Assembly: GCF_029867415.1 (NCBI RefSeq)
Contig: NC_081185.1
Coordinates: 114,621,466-114,685,465 of the forward strand
DNA: 64,000 bases
Source: Vicia villosa
Taxonomy: Eukaryota > Streptophyta > Magnoliopsida > Fabales > Fabaceae
Direction of reading: 5' to 3'
Shown here: positions 50,497 through 61,003 of the stretch, piece after piece
How positions within the stretch are numbered: position 1 is the stretch's first letter
How the letters are laid out: each line of letters opens with the position of its first letter
Program-made: the position numbers and the translations under genes
Notes under the pieces: model-generated
Told to the model about the DNA's origin: nothing
Databases searched by the model: none
What the model saw: only the letters and a program-made list of their open reading frames with translations

Positions 50497-50582
50497 AAAA
50501 AAATTGTTAGTAGTGGGACTCAAACACGGGACCTCGCACTATTGTACCATTCATACTCAAATCCTTACCAACTGTGCCAATT
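50497..50582 (-). other. tRNA-like sequence near the LTR start
   Basis: Minus strand: TGGCACAGTTGGT (A-box-like, 50567-50579) and, about 40 nt on, GTTTGAGTCC (B-box-like, 50516-50525), followed by a seven-T run. Spacing fits a tRNA-derived sequence, but the T-stem is badly paired, so it is a relic rather than a tRNA gene. Repeated in LTR2 at about 59079-59164. Confidence 0.45.
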
Positions 50583-50642
50583 CATTTATTCGAAATAAAA
50601 TGGCGTTTGTAAATATATGAGGGCAAATTTTGGGGTATGACA

Positions 50643-50655
50643 GCTGCCCCTGTTC
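50643..50655 (-). other. polypurine tract of the nested element
   Basis: Minus strand GAACAGGGGCAGC immediately before the 3' LTR start TGTCATACC. It matches the host element's PPT style (AGGGGCAAC). Confidence 0.85.
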
Positions 50656-50859
50656 AATTTTCTTAAACCTGAAGATGTAGGGTGGTTTGTACGCCAGTCG
50701 GAATCTGAAGGTGGAAGAGGATTGGACACTAGAATACCCAGAAATTTGCCCTAGCTGATGATGAGGGGACTTTTGTTGGAGATGGGCTTGAAGATGCCAT
50801 CCAGTTGAGCATGCATTAGGTTATGTTTGAAGTGTTTGAGAAGTAGTTGTTTGAGTGTT

Positions 50860-51575
50860 GATCGTTACAGAACCGTCGAGGTTACCGCTTTTAGATTTGG
50901 AAAAGTTGATTGTTTAAGGAATCGTCTGAGATATCGACTTAAATCTGAAGGTAGATTGTTAAGGAACCGTCCAAGGTATCGACTTAACTCCAAAGGTAGA
51001 TCATTAAGGAACCGTCCAAGGTATCGACTTAGATCTGAAGGTAGATTGTTAAGGAATCGTCCAAGGTATCGACTTAACTCCAAAGGTAGATCATTAAGGA
51101 ACCGTCCAAGGTATCGACTTAGATCTAAGGGCGGATTGTTAAGGAACCGTCCAAGGCATCGACTTAACTCTGAAGGTGGATCATTAAGGAATCGTCCAAG
51201 GTATCGACTTAACTCCAAAGGTAGATCATTAAGGAACCGTCCAAGGTATCGACTTAGATCTGAAGGTAGATTGTTAAGGAACCGTCCAAGGTATCGTCTT
51301 AACTCCAAAGGTAGATCATCAAGGAACCGTCCAAGGTATCGACTTAGATCTACGGGCGGATTGTTAAGGAACCGTCCAAGGCATCGACTTAACTCTGAAG
51401 GTGGATCATTAAGGAACCGTCCAAGGTATCGACTTAACTCCAAAGGTAGATCATTAAGGAACCGTCCAAGGTATCAACTTAGATCTGAAGGTAGATTGTT
51501 AAGGAACCGTCCAAGGTATCGACTTAACTCTGAAGGTGGATCATTAAGGAACCGTCCAAGGTATCGACTTAATAT
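50860..51575 (+). repeat. 45-bp tandem array with higher-order structure
   Basis: About 15 units of 45 bp around GGAACCGTCCAAGGTATCGA and CTTAACTCCAAAGGTAGATC. The length is a multiple of three, so the array stays open on both strands (plus 50827-51588; minus 50865-51443), with units reading as RNRPRYRL-type peptides on the plus strand. Units alternate between ..AACTCCAAAGG.. and ..AGATCTGAAGG.. types, and a five-unit block (225 bp) is repeated about 2.4 times. It lies next to the PPT; the host has a rudimentary version at the same place. The long frames begin at weak or non-ATG starts and are probably not protein-coding. Confidence 0.93.
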
Positions 51576-51589
51576 CCAAAGGTTTTGAA

Positions 51590-53870
51590 AATGTTTATTT
51601 GACTGTAGCAGTAACTTGAAAAAGGTAAAGTTAGTTTTTTATGCCATGTCATGATGCATGGGTTATGTAATGAGTCCCTCAAAATAAATGAGAAACTTTG
51701 TATGTTATGCATGAGTTCGTTATGAGGTAATGTATGCAATGTATGAATATGTTTATGACATATGATATGTGAATACGATTTATGTTGTCTTGTTTGAGAA
51801 AATAAATCTCTATGTCTTCGTGATTTTATTGTCCGATCTTGTCTTGAGGATGCTCAGCTGGGGATTCATGGTTTCCGCTTGGGGATGATCAGTGACTTGA
51901 TGTTCCCTGATTGGGGATAAAGACATTAATACGCCATGTTTGGAGAAGAGCAAAGTGTTGGAGAAATGACAGTATTGAAGATGTAAACTCCGTTGGGGAG
52001 CCATATCTTTCTCGGGACGAGAACTTTTGCAGATATCTTCTTAATGATTACTTTGTGGGGATATGATCTTATGAACCTGGCTCTGTGGGGAGATGTGGGT
52101 GTCTTGAAAGTTGCCCCCAGTATCATAGTAACTTATTACTTGATTCAGGACACGCCACTGAGTATTGATCAAGATGTTGAACTGGACTTGCATAGATTTA
52201 CCCCAGTTAGCAGGAACTTTGGAAAGATTCGCCTCGCGAGGACTTTATGAGATGTGCACTATGGGCGTCATGCCCCTCGTAATCATAGGCCCAAGACAAT
52301 GCCCCATGTTGATTGGAAATAGATTCAGATCTACTTGGATGCATGCCCCTGATTGTCTTTGGCATCCTTGAGAGATTCTCGGAATCTTGACTTGGTTGCC
52401 CCGGATTGATCGGGACATAGTTCGAAACCCACTTGGGATGTGACTTTGACTGTTTGGCATCTGAGAGATTCTTCGAATCTTGACTTGATTGCCCCAGATT
52501 GATTGAACAAAGCATATCGTGCCCCTTGTATTCATTGACTTCTAGTCAACTGAGTCAGTTATAGGGGATGTTGTTGCTGAAATAGTTCCGTCTGTCGGGA
52601 TGACTTTTAGTCATTAGTCGTACCCTGTGCAGATTCTTTCTGATGCTAACATTTGAAATTATGTAGCAAAATATGTTTAATAATGAATTCATGAGATGCA
52701 ATACATATGTCTGTCTTGAGTTTGTTAAAAAACATTAAAACTGGATATGTAAAAGCATGATGTTTATAAAAACATGATATTTGTAACAGCGTGACGTTTG
52801 TAAAAATCAACTCAGCATTTTTGGTAAACCTGATGGAGTCGGGATACCTTCTTGGTGACAGTATGCTTTCAAACTAACCATGCTTCAATTAGGACTTTCA
52901 AGGGTTGTAACGTGGCTTGGTTCACGGTTTAAGAAGCAAAGGATAAAGGCTCAAAGTTTATTTATACCCACCCCTCTTCGTGATGATCTTCCGTCCTAAA
53001 CTCCGTTAATTCAACTTATGCATTCAGGTTCCAAGAGATTTCTGGATTTGCGCCTTTGATAATGTTGATGGTTCGCAAGAAAAGAGAACTTTTGAGATGG
53101 CAGTCACTCCTTCCTTTTGGTATTCACAACTTTGAGTTGTTCAGGAATTTATTAACTTCTCTCTTTTTTCATCTTTTTGATATCCCTAACTTTTGCCTGA
53201 ACTGTCTATTTTGAGCTTACAGTCAGCGGGATGCCTTGATTTTTGCCTAAGTTATCTTTTTGTTTTTTTTTACTTAGCAGGCCTTTCTTTGTATGTATGT
53301 TTTTCATCATTTTTTTTGAAAGATATTGACTGCCTTACTTAATGATTCATGAACCATCATTGTCTTTTGATTGACATCTCCGACACTTCTTTGATGTGTG
53401 CGGTTGAACGTTTGTGATTGAAACCTTTGTTGAAAGGTGTACTGAATGATTCTCCTAAAATAGAATGCACAGCCGAATTAACTGAGAGCTACCCTGCCCC
53501 AAGTTATGATCAAGGGTTTTAATTGGTACAAGAAAGAAACTTCTACTTCTTAGGCTCAAAGGGGTTAACGAGGGATTAACATCCTTACATCTCCACTGTT
53601 TAGGAATTGAAATAATGCCTGTACATCGTCAACATAGTCCGCTCAAAAGCATACTGTATAAGGTTGTGGTATCGTTTTCGTCATCCTCCCTCAAAAGGCA
53701 TACAACTTTAGCAGGAGTTAAATATCACAAAACATATGCAAAGTAAAGACATAATTTAAAATGAGTGATAGCGAAATAATTTATTCAAGACAAGCATATG
53801 CAATGCACTGATGATGATTATTAAGATAGATAATGTCTATCATGAGCCAAATGTTTAAACAACAGAAGGG
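51590..53870 (-). other. non-coding interior of the nested element
   Basis: No pol domain found. It contains text shared with the host's 3' region (for example 51820-52200 vs 45830-46180 and 53150-53290 vs 46640-46780). This suggests the nested element is a deleted relative of the host in which this region lies between gag remnants and the PPT. Confidence 0.7.
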
Positions 53871-53879
53871 AGACTTGCA

Positions 53880-54150
53880 AATGAAAGTAGATCTAATGAT
53901 CCAAAAGTTTGTCCGTCTAGACGTCAGTCTGTCTTGTCATGACTAGGCATAGGAGCGGTGATCACCATAGGAGTTTCGGGAGAGTTGAATTTGATTTCCC
54001 TGTTATCGATTAGATCTTGAATCTTATTCCTCAATGTCTATCAATTGTTTGTGTAATGTCCAGGAATGTTGGAATGGTACGCGCACCTTGCGTTGAGTTT
54101 ATAGTAGGTGTTAGAATTCGTTGGCTCGATTGCCCTGAGCGTCTGGATCA
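53880..54150 (-). pseudogene. gag fragment 2 of the nested element
   Basis: On the minus strand it reads LNARCAYHSNIPGHYTNNW, a stop, then TLRNKIQDLID and ITAPMPSHDKTD. This resembles the C..C..H..-type cysteine/histidine stretch and following segment of Ogre gag (ARCAYHS..PGH..KIQDLI). It is a second copy of the motif seen at 54450-54500. Broken by stops. Confidence 0.6.
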
Positions 54151-54410
54151 TATGAGTGAATTGATTGTTGTGACTCATTTGTCGTGATTCCATTATCGTG
54201 ACTCAGTTGTCGTGACTTTGTTGTCGTGATTCCATTATCGTGACTCAGTTGTCATGATTCCATTATCGTGACTCAGTTGTCGTGATTCAATTATCGTGAC
54301 TCAGTTGTCGTGACTTTGTTGTCGTGATTCCATTATCGTGACTCAGTTGTCATGATTCTACTATCGTGACTCAGTTGTCGTGATTTTGTTGTCGTGGTCT
54401 TTTCTTATTT
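54150..54410 (+). repeat. TTGTCGTGA tandem array
   Basis: Imperfect 13-14-bp repeats of TTGTCGTGACTC / TTATCGTGACTC, arranged in pairs (~27 bp) over about 260 bp, between two gag fragments. Probably expanded from local sequence. Confidence 0.88.
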
Positions 54411-54803
54411 GAGTGTCATGATTAAATCTTTAATGGCACGCTTCAATGGTCTACCATCCTTTACACCATAACCAGGATTGTTCGAATAATAAGCGCATCT
54501 CGCATTATAATTGTACCCCAAGAATAGGAGTGCCTTTAATTCTTCTTGCCCCTTGGACAAGTTCAGGATCAAATCTTGAAACTGGGCATTCTGAGCTTGA
54601 AGGTCTTTGACTGATTGTTCGAGATTCATGATGTCGAAATAAACAGCGAGGAGGTGAGAAACCTGTGGCGGAAACCTGTGGTGCAATGTTATGAATGCAA
54701 ATGCAATGCTTTCAAGGTTCTTTAGGAAATTTAGTTCACGACATATAGAAATTAAATTGGTCGCAGTCTTGTCTGAAGAACTCTGACTTTCGTCTTGGAA
54801 CAT
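54405..54803 (-). pseudogene. gag fragment 1 of the nested element, internally deleted
   Basis: A 132-residue frame from ATG 54803; a better gag start is the internal ATG at 54627-54629 (MNLEQSVKDLQAQNAQFQDL, a coiled-coil-like N-terminus as in Ogre gag). It runs directly into GYNYNARCAYYSNNPGYG and RPLKRAIKDLI, the normally distant C-terminal motif, so several hundred gag codons are missing. The product would lack the capsid core. Near the 5' end of the transcript it is the main candidate coding region left in the element. Confidence 0.6.
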
Positions 54804-54874
54804 CCTTCTTTGAGAATCAAGTTCACCATATCGAGTGGGTCATCGCCTCTGATTCGAGATATCTCTGAATTTGA

Positions 54875-55065
54875 AGGTACATGGCTAAAGGAAAATAAAT
54901 CCTCTTGCCCCTTGATAGGTATGATGTCTTTAAACTGGAAGGCATACGGCCAGAGGAAAATAAATCCTCTTGCCCCTTGATGGGTACGGTGTCTTTGATT
55001 TGGCGGACAAATGGCCAGAGGAAAGTAAATCCTCTTGCCCCTAGATAGGAATTTCGTCCTTGATA
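54875..55065 (-). repeat. 65-bp tandem repeat, three copies
   Basis: Copies anchored at 54891, 54956 and 55021 share GGAAAATAAATCCTCTTGCC and CCTTGATGGGTA-like text. Each contains a small hairpin (GAGGAAA..TTTACTTTCCTC-like, GAGG/CCTC). Upstream of the gag start in the element's sense. Confidence 0.85.
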
Positions 55066-55069
55066 AGAG

Positions 55070-55850
55070 CACCTGAAACTGTGTGCCCTAATTTCCTAAG
55101 ATCCTTGTAAGGGTTAGTTAATCATGTTATGCTTATGATGTCATGATGCCATGATGTTATGCGAATGCAGTTCATTATACTTAGTGTGAGATAGTAAGGA
55201 CAAACAAGTCCTTTCAACAAAACCTGCGAGGAAACGAAGGTTAGTAGCAAACGCAAACAAGTCACACAATTTTTGTCTTAAGGCTTGCATGGATTCTGAT
55301 CAGGTGTCCTTCCCAAGGGTATTTCTATGGATAAGGAGATTTCAGCGACAGGTTCTACAAGTTATCCAGAATTGTCAGCCCTTCTAAAGCACCCTCGGAC
55401 ATGATGCATTCGCACCATGCAATGATACTTTGAGAAAGAACCTATCTGAATTGTAGCATCGGGTAGCGACTAGTTCTTAACATTTATCAAGAGTAGTCCC
55501 CCCACTACGTTCCTAAAGGCCAGGATGGGTTAAGGGTAACTAAAGGTCCTTGAGCTCCGGCGCACCCACAGACACATACATAGACCTCCCTCATTTGATA
55601 AAGGTGTGCATATGCTATGGAGTCCTAACTCAAGCGTGAACTTCATATTGACTCATCTCCCACATATGTGAAAGAGGTCGCCATGACTATGCCACTCCTA
55701 ATCTTAAGTGTTCTTGAATCCGGGAATAGGATTCGTCCTTCAATTTTCCCAAAACAGCCCTGAAAAAAATAAAACAAGCAAAACAAACAGTAGAAAACAA
55801 TTAAGTGATTCCTAAACTTTTAAGGTAACCCCTCTTTTATCGAAATTTAA
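55070..55850 (-). other. 5' leader of the nested element
   Basis: From the PBS to the first gag-like frame; no long open frame or domain. The expected place for packaging and dimerisation signals, but none can be identified by eye. Confidence 0.55.
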
Positions 55851-55868
55851 TCCCCAGCAGAGTCGCCA
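55851..55868 (-). other. primer-binding site of the nested element
   Basis: Minus strand TGGCGACTCTGCTGGGGA, four bases after the 5' LTR end. It fits the tRNA-Arg-type PBS known for Ogre elements. Confidence 0.85.
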
Positions 55869-55872
55869 GTTC

Positions 55873-58800
55873 TGTAATACGGTGAACTGACTTTTTATCG
55901 ATCGAAATGCTGCGGTTAAGCATGAGTGGCCACCGACTTTTATTTTATCCAAACAAATTCAGAAAGGCTAAAAGAAACAGAAAAAAACCTTTTAAAGAAA
56001 TCTAAGTTCGGGGGGTAATTTATGCAAAGGGAAGGTGTAAGGCACCCTTTGCATCCATGGTTTTCCATGGGCTCTTAATTGCTTTGCTTGCTCGTTTTCA
56101 GAAAATGTAGATGAAAGAGGAAAAATGGACTTTAGCTCGTAAATGAGCGTAGCCAGCTTTTGAAGAATTTTGAGAAAGAATATAGAAAATAGAGCATGGC
56201 AAGGCAATTAGGGGCAATTACCTTAAACTCAGATGATAGGTCTCTTTTTAGCCTTTCAGAATGAAAGAGTCTATCCTTGCCATAAGAGGGCAGGAAGCCT
56301 TTCGTTTGGAGGTAGAAGGGTCATCGAATTATCATTCGCTCAAAGACTGACCCATGCCATAAAGAGGCAGGTAGTCTAAGAGGAAGGATCAGGATAGCCT
56401 TTTTTTCGTAGGCAACCAGAGGATACCTCAGCCTTTTCCGTAGGCAACTTCCGAGGGTCGAGGTCATGTTAGTGTATCGAAGGCAGCATCATTAGGGACC
56501 ATGACCTTTAATCGAGGCAACATGGCTGAGGTATCCTCGTATTCGAGGGACTGACTATTCTGCACAAAATACAAGGCAACAAGGCAACAGGCAACAAGGC
56601 AACAGAGAGGTTACCCAAGAGTGTGCGTGTGTGCACCAATCACGTGATTATATTCAAGTATATTATCTTGTAAAATTAGTGATTCTATGTTCGATTCGAG
56701 GTTACACTCTGTAGATTACTAACCACGCAGTTTAACAGAAATAATTAACAAATATGGGGGAGGGAAATTGTAACCCGCGGATCCCTTAATAGGGTTTGAC
56801 ATAAGTAATAATAAACAAAGAAAAAATATCAAGGTTAGGGTTTTAGGGTTACCAAACTCGTAGCTTCGGCAATTGGCAAACCTTGAAAAGGTGGAAAAAT
56901 AGCAAGCAAAAGTAGGGTGAGTGCATTATCAGTTCAGAGTCAATTAGGGTTAACCCTAATTTAATAAATAAAATCAAATAACGAAAATTTAAAACAGAAA
57001 AGAGCACTTAGCTTTGATTTGATCTGAGATGGTTGGCAGTCGGAGGAAGCCTCGAAGCATTGACTCTGATCATCTGAGAATTAACAGCAAGATAGTAGGA
57101 AGTGAGTGTATGAAAGTTCTTTTAAATAAAATACAAACCCTAAAATAAATAAAAATTTAAATAAGGTTTAGATCAAGACTTAGCTTTGTAATAGGCGTGG
57201 CGCGTTGTCGGAAGAAATCCTGTTGCTAACCCTGAAAAGGATACACAAAAATAATATTTCAGTGTAGGTGTGATCTTCGTAAACCCTGATTAGGGTACAA
57301 GTTAACCCTGGTTAATAGAATAAATAAAAATTAATTATTGGTTTTCAACCCAATTAATTAAATAAGGTTTCGATTAAAATTTCTAACCTTAATACGTATT
57401 TTTATCAATTAACAAAATTAAAAAAAAAAATTTACTTAGTTAAACAAATAATTTAAACAAATTAAATCAAATTAAAACAATTAAAATGAAATTAAATAAA
57501 TAAATCAAATAAATATGTTTTATTTATTCATTATGTGTTTGTAAAAAAGGGTTTGTTCTTAAGAGAGATTTATTTAGAAAAGTGATTAATAAATAAATAA
57601 TATATATGTAATATAAAATAAACCAAGTTTATGTAGTAAAAGAAAATAAATAAATAAATGTTAGAGAACTTAGCTTGAGATTCAGTATGCTACTGGGCAG
57701 GGGGTCCATGGTGAACTGGTGTCTTTACACGCGTTGGATCGGAATGCACTGTGATCTGAAGGTTGCAATCCAAGGGCGTACCACACACACATGCTGAGCA
57801 TGCACACCGGATGATTTAACAACTGAATTATGAGAAGAGAAAAAAACATTGCCTTGTCCTGGACTCGAACCCAGGTGCTCACGGTGAAAGGAATCAGAGT
57901 GTGGCCATGTGTGCTGCACGTTGTTAGTTGGCATTTGAAGGAAACAGAATTAATATAAACTATGAATCAAAGTATGAATAACAAAAAAAAGAAAAAAAGC
58001 GCTGGTAGCAGCGTCTTCTTCCTCGCGACCCAGCGACATGGCTGCGGTTCTTTCTTCTTCTTAGCGTTAGCTCTGCCACCCTCCGAACCATCAAATACCA
58101 AGCAACAAATCAAATAAAACACATGGTTGGCTTGGAAATCGAATTCTGAACATGAATATGGCCTCTATTTAGGTCGATTTTGCCTCTAACACAAGAACCC
58201 AATTTAGAGCTTTTGAGACCTAACTATGGTGTAGCTCAGACCGTAGCGTTCGTTTGAGGGCGATTCCAAAGGCTTTGAGCGATGGTGATGATTGATTTGG
58301 ATTCAGAGAGAAACGAGAGAGACGCTTGAATCGATGGACATTCAGATTTGCAAACTCTTGAGGCGCTGTGGATTCTGAATTCGGCTTTGGTCTGCAGATT
58401 TTTGTTCTTTCCTTTGTCACTTTATTGTGGCTGTACCTGAAAAAGAGAAAAAAATATTGCAATTGCAGGTTTTTCGGTCCTTGTTTTCGTTTGTGAGGTT
58501 ACATGAGATTATGGTTGCTTCGAGTGAACCAAGATGACGAAGGGTGTTATGTTGGTGATATGTGCAGAATTTTGTACCAAAAAAATACGTGAGAGTGTAG
58601 GTTTGTAAGTTGAAAACAAGGGTTAGGAGAATTGGTGGATTTAGTACGTGATAAGGTGTTGAGTTCTTGTGTGAAAAGTAGAGGTTTCTGGTGTTGGTAG
58701 TAATGTACCGTGAGGGAGAGAATATAAGGGTTAAAAAAAAGCTGTAAGAGTGTATGTACGTGAATGAATCCCCCTCTGAAATCAGGGTTTTGTTCCTATT

Positions 58801-59224
58801 TATAATATACAAAATTAGGTTAAATTTAATGGACCAAAATTAATTAAAAATAACCAAAAGCCCAAATAAAAGGAATTGTTTTAATTGAGTTCTCATGATT
58901 ATATTTAATCAATTAAAAAACTAACCTAAAATGTAAAAAAAATGTAGAATTTAAAATCTTTCTATTTTTTATGGAAAAAGTAAAAACTATGAAAATCAAT
59001 TGCAAATAAAAAAACAATTTTTTGTGATTTTTAGAAAAAGTAATTTAAAACGAAAATTAAGTTAGTAACAAATAAAATAAAAAAATTGTTAGTAGTGGGA
59101 CTCAAACACGGGACCTCGCACTATTGTACCATTCATACTCAAATCCTTACCAATTGTGCCAATTCATTTATTCGAAATAAAATGGCGTTTGTAAATATAT
59201 GAGGGCAAATTTTGGGGTATGACA
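55873..59224 (-). repeat. 5' LTR of the nested element
   Basis: 3352 bp, nearly identical to 47290-50642. Differences noted by eye include GCCGCGG/GCTGCGG near the low end, AAATGGC/AATTGGC, CCCTG/CCTTG, TAGAGT/TAGGGT, GAACAAC/GAATAAC, TTGGTTTG/TTCGTTTG, GGGCGTT/GGGTGTT, CCAACTG/CCAATTG and a one-base indel in an A-run. TATA box at 58796-58804 (minus). Confidence 0.95.
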
Positions 59225-60057
59225 GTTACTGTCATCTTTTGTATGATCTTCTTGATGTTCTTATTGGTAGCTTCCACGGCGCCATTCATCTTTGGTCGAT
59301 ATGGGGATGAATTATGATGTTTGATCTGGAACTGCGTGCAGAGTTTGATAATCATCCTGTTGTTTAAATTTGTGCCATTGTCTGTGATGATCCTTTCAGG
59401 GATGCCATACCAACAAATGAGATTGTGCTTGATAAACCGAGCCACCACATTCTTGGTGACATAAGCAAACGAGGCTGCCTCTACCCATTTCGTGAAGTAG
59501 TCAATAGCGACCAGGATAAAGCGATGTCTGTTGGAGGCAGTAGGCTTGATTTCTCCAATCATATCAATACCCCACATTGCAAAAGGCCAAGGAGTTGTGA
59601 GAACGTTTAATGGAACTGGAGGTACATGTACTTTGTCGGCATATATCTGGCATTTGTGACAAATTCTGGAGTGATGATGGCAGTCTGTCTCCATGGTAGA
59701 CCAGTAGTAACCTGCTCTCAGAATCTTTTTAGCCATTGTATGTCCACTTGAATGAGTACTAAAGGCACCATCGTGTATATCTTCTATAATCTGTTCTGCT
59801 TCCTTCTTGTTCACACAACGAAGCAGAGTCGAGTCATGGTTGCGCTTGTACAGGATTCCATTACTTAGAAAGAATTTGGCAGCAAATCTTCTTAGAAACT
59901 TTCTATCGTTAATGGATGCCCCTTCAGAATACTCCTGGGCTTTGAGATATCTTTTTACTTCATGGAACCAGGGTTTTTCTTCCACTCCTTCGGTATCAAA
60001 CTCATTGCAATAGGCTGGTTCATCTTGTCTGTAAATGGTGATCATTTGGCGCCTCAT
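59225..60057 (-). pseudogene. N-terminal and core part of host integrase
   Basis: Minus strand. Zinc-binding HHCC region (H-x-H type HSSGHTMAKK then CHKCQIYADK), then the catalytic core: MWGIDMIGEIKP (first Asp), RIITDNGTNLNN (second Asp), YRPKMNGAVEATNKNIKK (Glu). The frame ends at the GTAAC target site (QKMTV) where the nested element inserted. The frame differs from that of the upstream RNase H, so a frame change lies near 60040. Confidence 0.88.
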
Positions 60058-60547
60058 TGTCCCACCTGACTTTGAACATAGATGACATGGTAGCTAGGGC
60101 ATCAGCCAGTTGATTTTCTTCTCGTGGGATATGTTCAAAAGTGATTTCTTCAAAGTAAGGAATCAAACTCAACACATATTCTTTGTAAGGAATTAGATTT
60201 GGGTGCTTCGTGTCCCATTCCCCTTTGACTTGATAAATCACATGGGCCGAGTCTCCATAGACCTCCACGAACTTGACTCTCAGATCGATTGCAACTTTGA
60301 GACCCGGAATACATGCTTCATACTCGGCTATATTGTTAGTGCAGTTGAAACATAATCTGGCAGTGAATGGTGTATGTCCTCATGTAGGAGAAATGATTAC
60401 AGCTTCGATGCCATTGCCAAGCGCATTAGAGGCTCCATCAAAAACCATAGTCCATCGGGATCCTGGCTCGGGTCCTTCCTCCGGTCCGGGTTGTTCGTAG
60501 TTAGTAACTAGCATAATGTCTTCATCTGGGAAGTCAAAGTTCAACGC
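60020..60547 (-). pseudogene. archaeal-type RNase H domain of the host
   Basis: Reads RWTMVFDGASNALGNGIEAV, FNCTNNIAEYEACI, VYGDSAHVIYQVKGEWDTKH and EENQLADALATMSSMFKV: the D..E..D pattern of a second RNase H characteristic of Tat/Ogre elements. Broken by TGA at 60380-60382 and a frame change near 60268. Confidence 0.82.
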
Positions 60548-61003
60548 TTAATAATCATCCACTGCTTGATGAGCCAGATGATCAGCTACCACACTTCCTT
60601 TGATTGCCTTTTGCGAAGTGTACTGGATGTCATACTCTGTTAAGATCATTTGCCATCTTGCTATTCTTCCAGAGAGAGCAGGTTTTTCAAACACATATTT
60701 GATAGGATCCATTTTGGAGATCAGCAAAGTGGTATGGTTTAGCATATACTGTCTTAGTCGGCGAGCCTCCCATGCCAAGGCACAACAAGTTTTCTCGAGC
60801 AGTGAGTATCTTGTTTCACAATCGGTAAACTTTTTGCTAAGATAGTAGATTGCACGCTCTTTTCGGCCAGACTCGTCATGTTGCCCCAGTACACACCCCA
60901 TTGAATCTTCTAATAATGTTAGGTACATTATCAGAGGTCTTCCTTCCACTGGTGGTAGTAAGATTGGCGGTTTTTGAAGATATTCTTTGATTTTGTCAAA
61001 GGC
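60548..61003 (-). pseudogene. RNase H domain of the host
   Basis: In the same frame as the RT after the TAA at 61004. LPPVEGRPLIMYLTL, GCVLGQHDESGRKERAIYYL, TRYSLLEKTCCALAWEARRL and VVADHLAHQ. Ends at TAA 60548-60550. Typical of gypsy RNase H joined to RT. Confidence 0.85.

Larger units (their letters stand above)
47290..50642 (-). repeat. 3' LTR of the nested element
   Basis: 3353 bp, TG..CA ends, TSD GTTAC at its outer edge. Contains a TATA box (50214-50222), two tRNA-like motifs, a nested stem-loop, and no convincing ORF; the open frames here start at non-ATG codons. Confidence 0.95.
47290..59224 (-). mobile_element. complete young non-autonomous Ogre-like LTR element
   Basis: An 11,935-bp element flanked by GTTAC (47285-47289 and 59225-59229). 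Minus-strand orientation: 5' LTR 59224-55873, PBS 55868-55851, internal region 5230 bp, PPT 50655-50643, 3' LTR 50642-47290. LTRs start TGTCATACCCC and end CGTATTACA. The two LTRs differ at about eight substitutions and a one-base indel by eye (~0.25%), so insertion is recent. The interior has gag remnants but no protease, RT, RNase H or integrase, so mobilisation must have used another element's proteins. It sits inside the host integrase. Confidence 0.95.

Noticed and set aside
50860..51575. CRISPR-like array
   Set aside because: Units are contiguous with no unique spacers, in a plant nuclear retroelement.
50827..51588. Long open frames on both strands suggesting a repeat protein
   Set aside because: They are the by-product of a 45-bp period; starts are weak or non-ATG and the region is next to the PPT in the non-coding part of the element.
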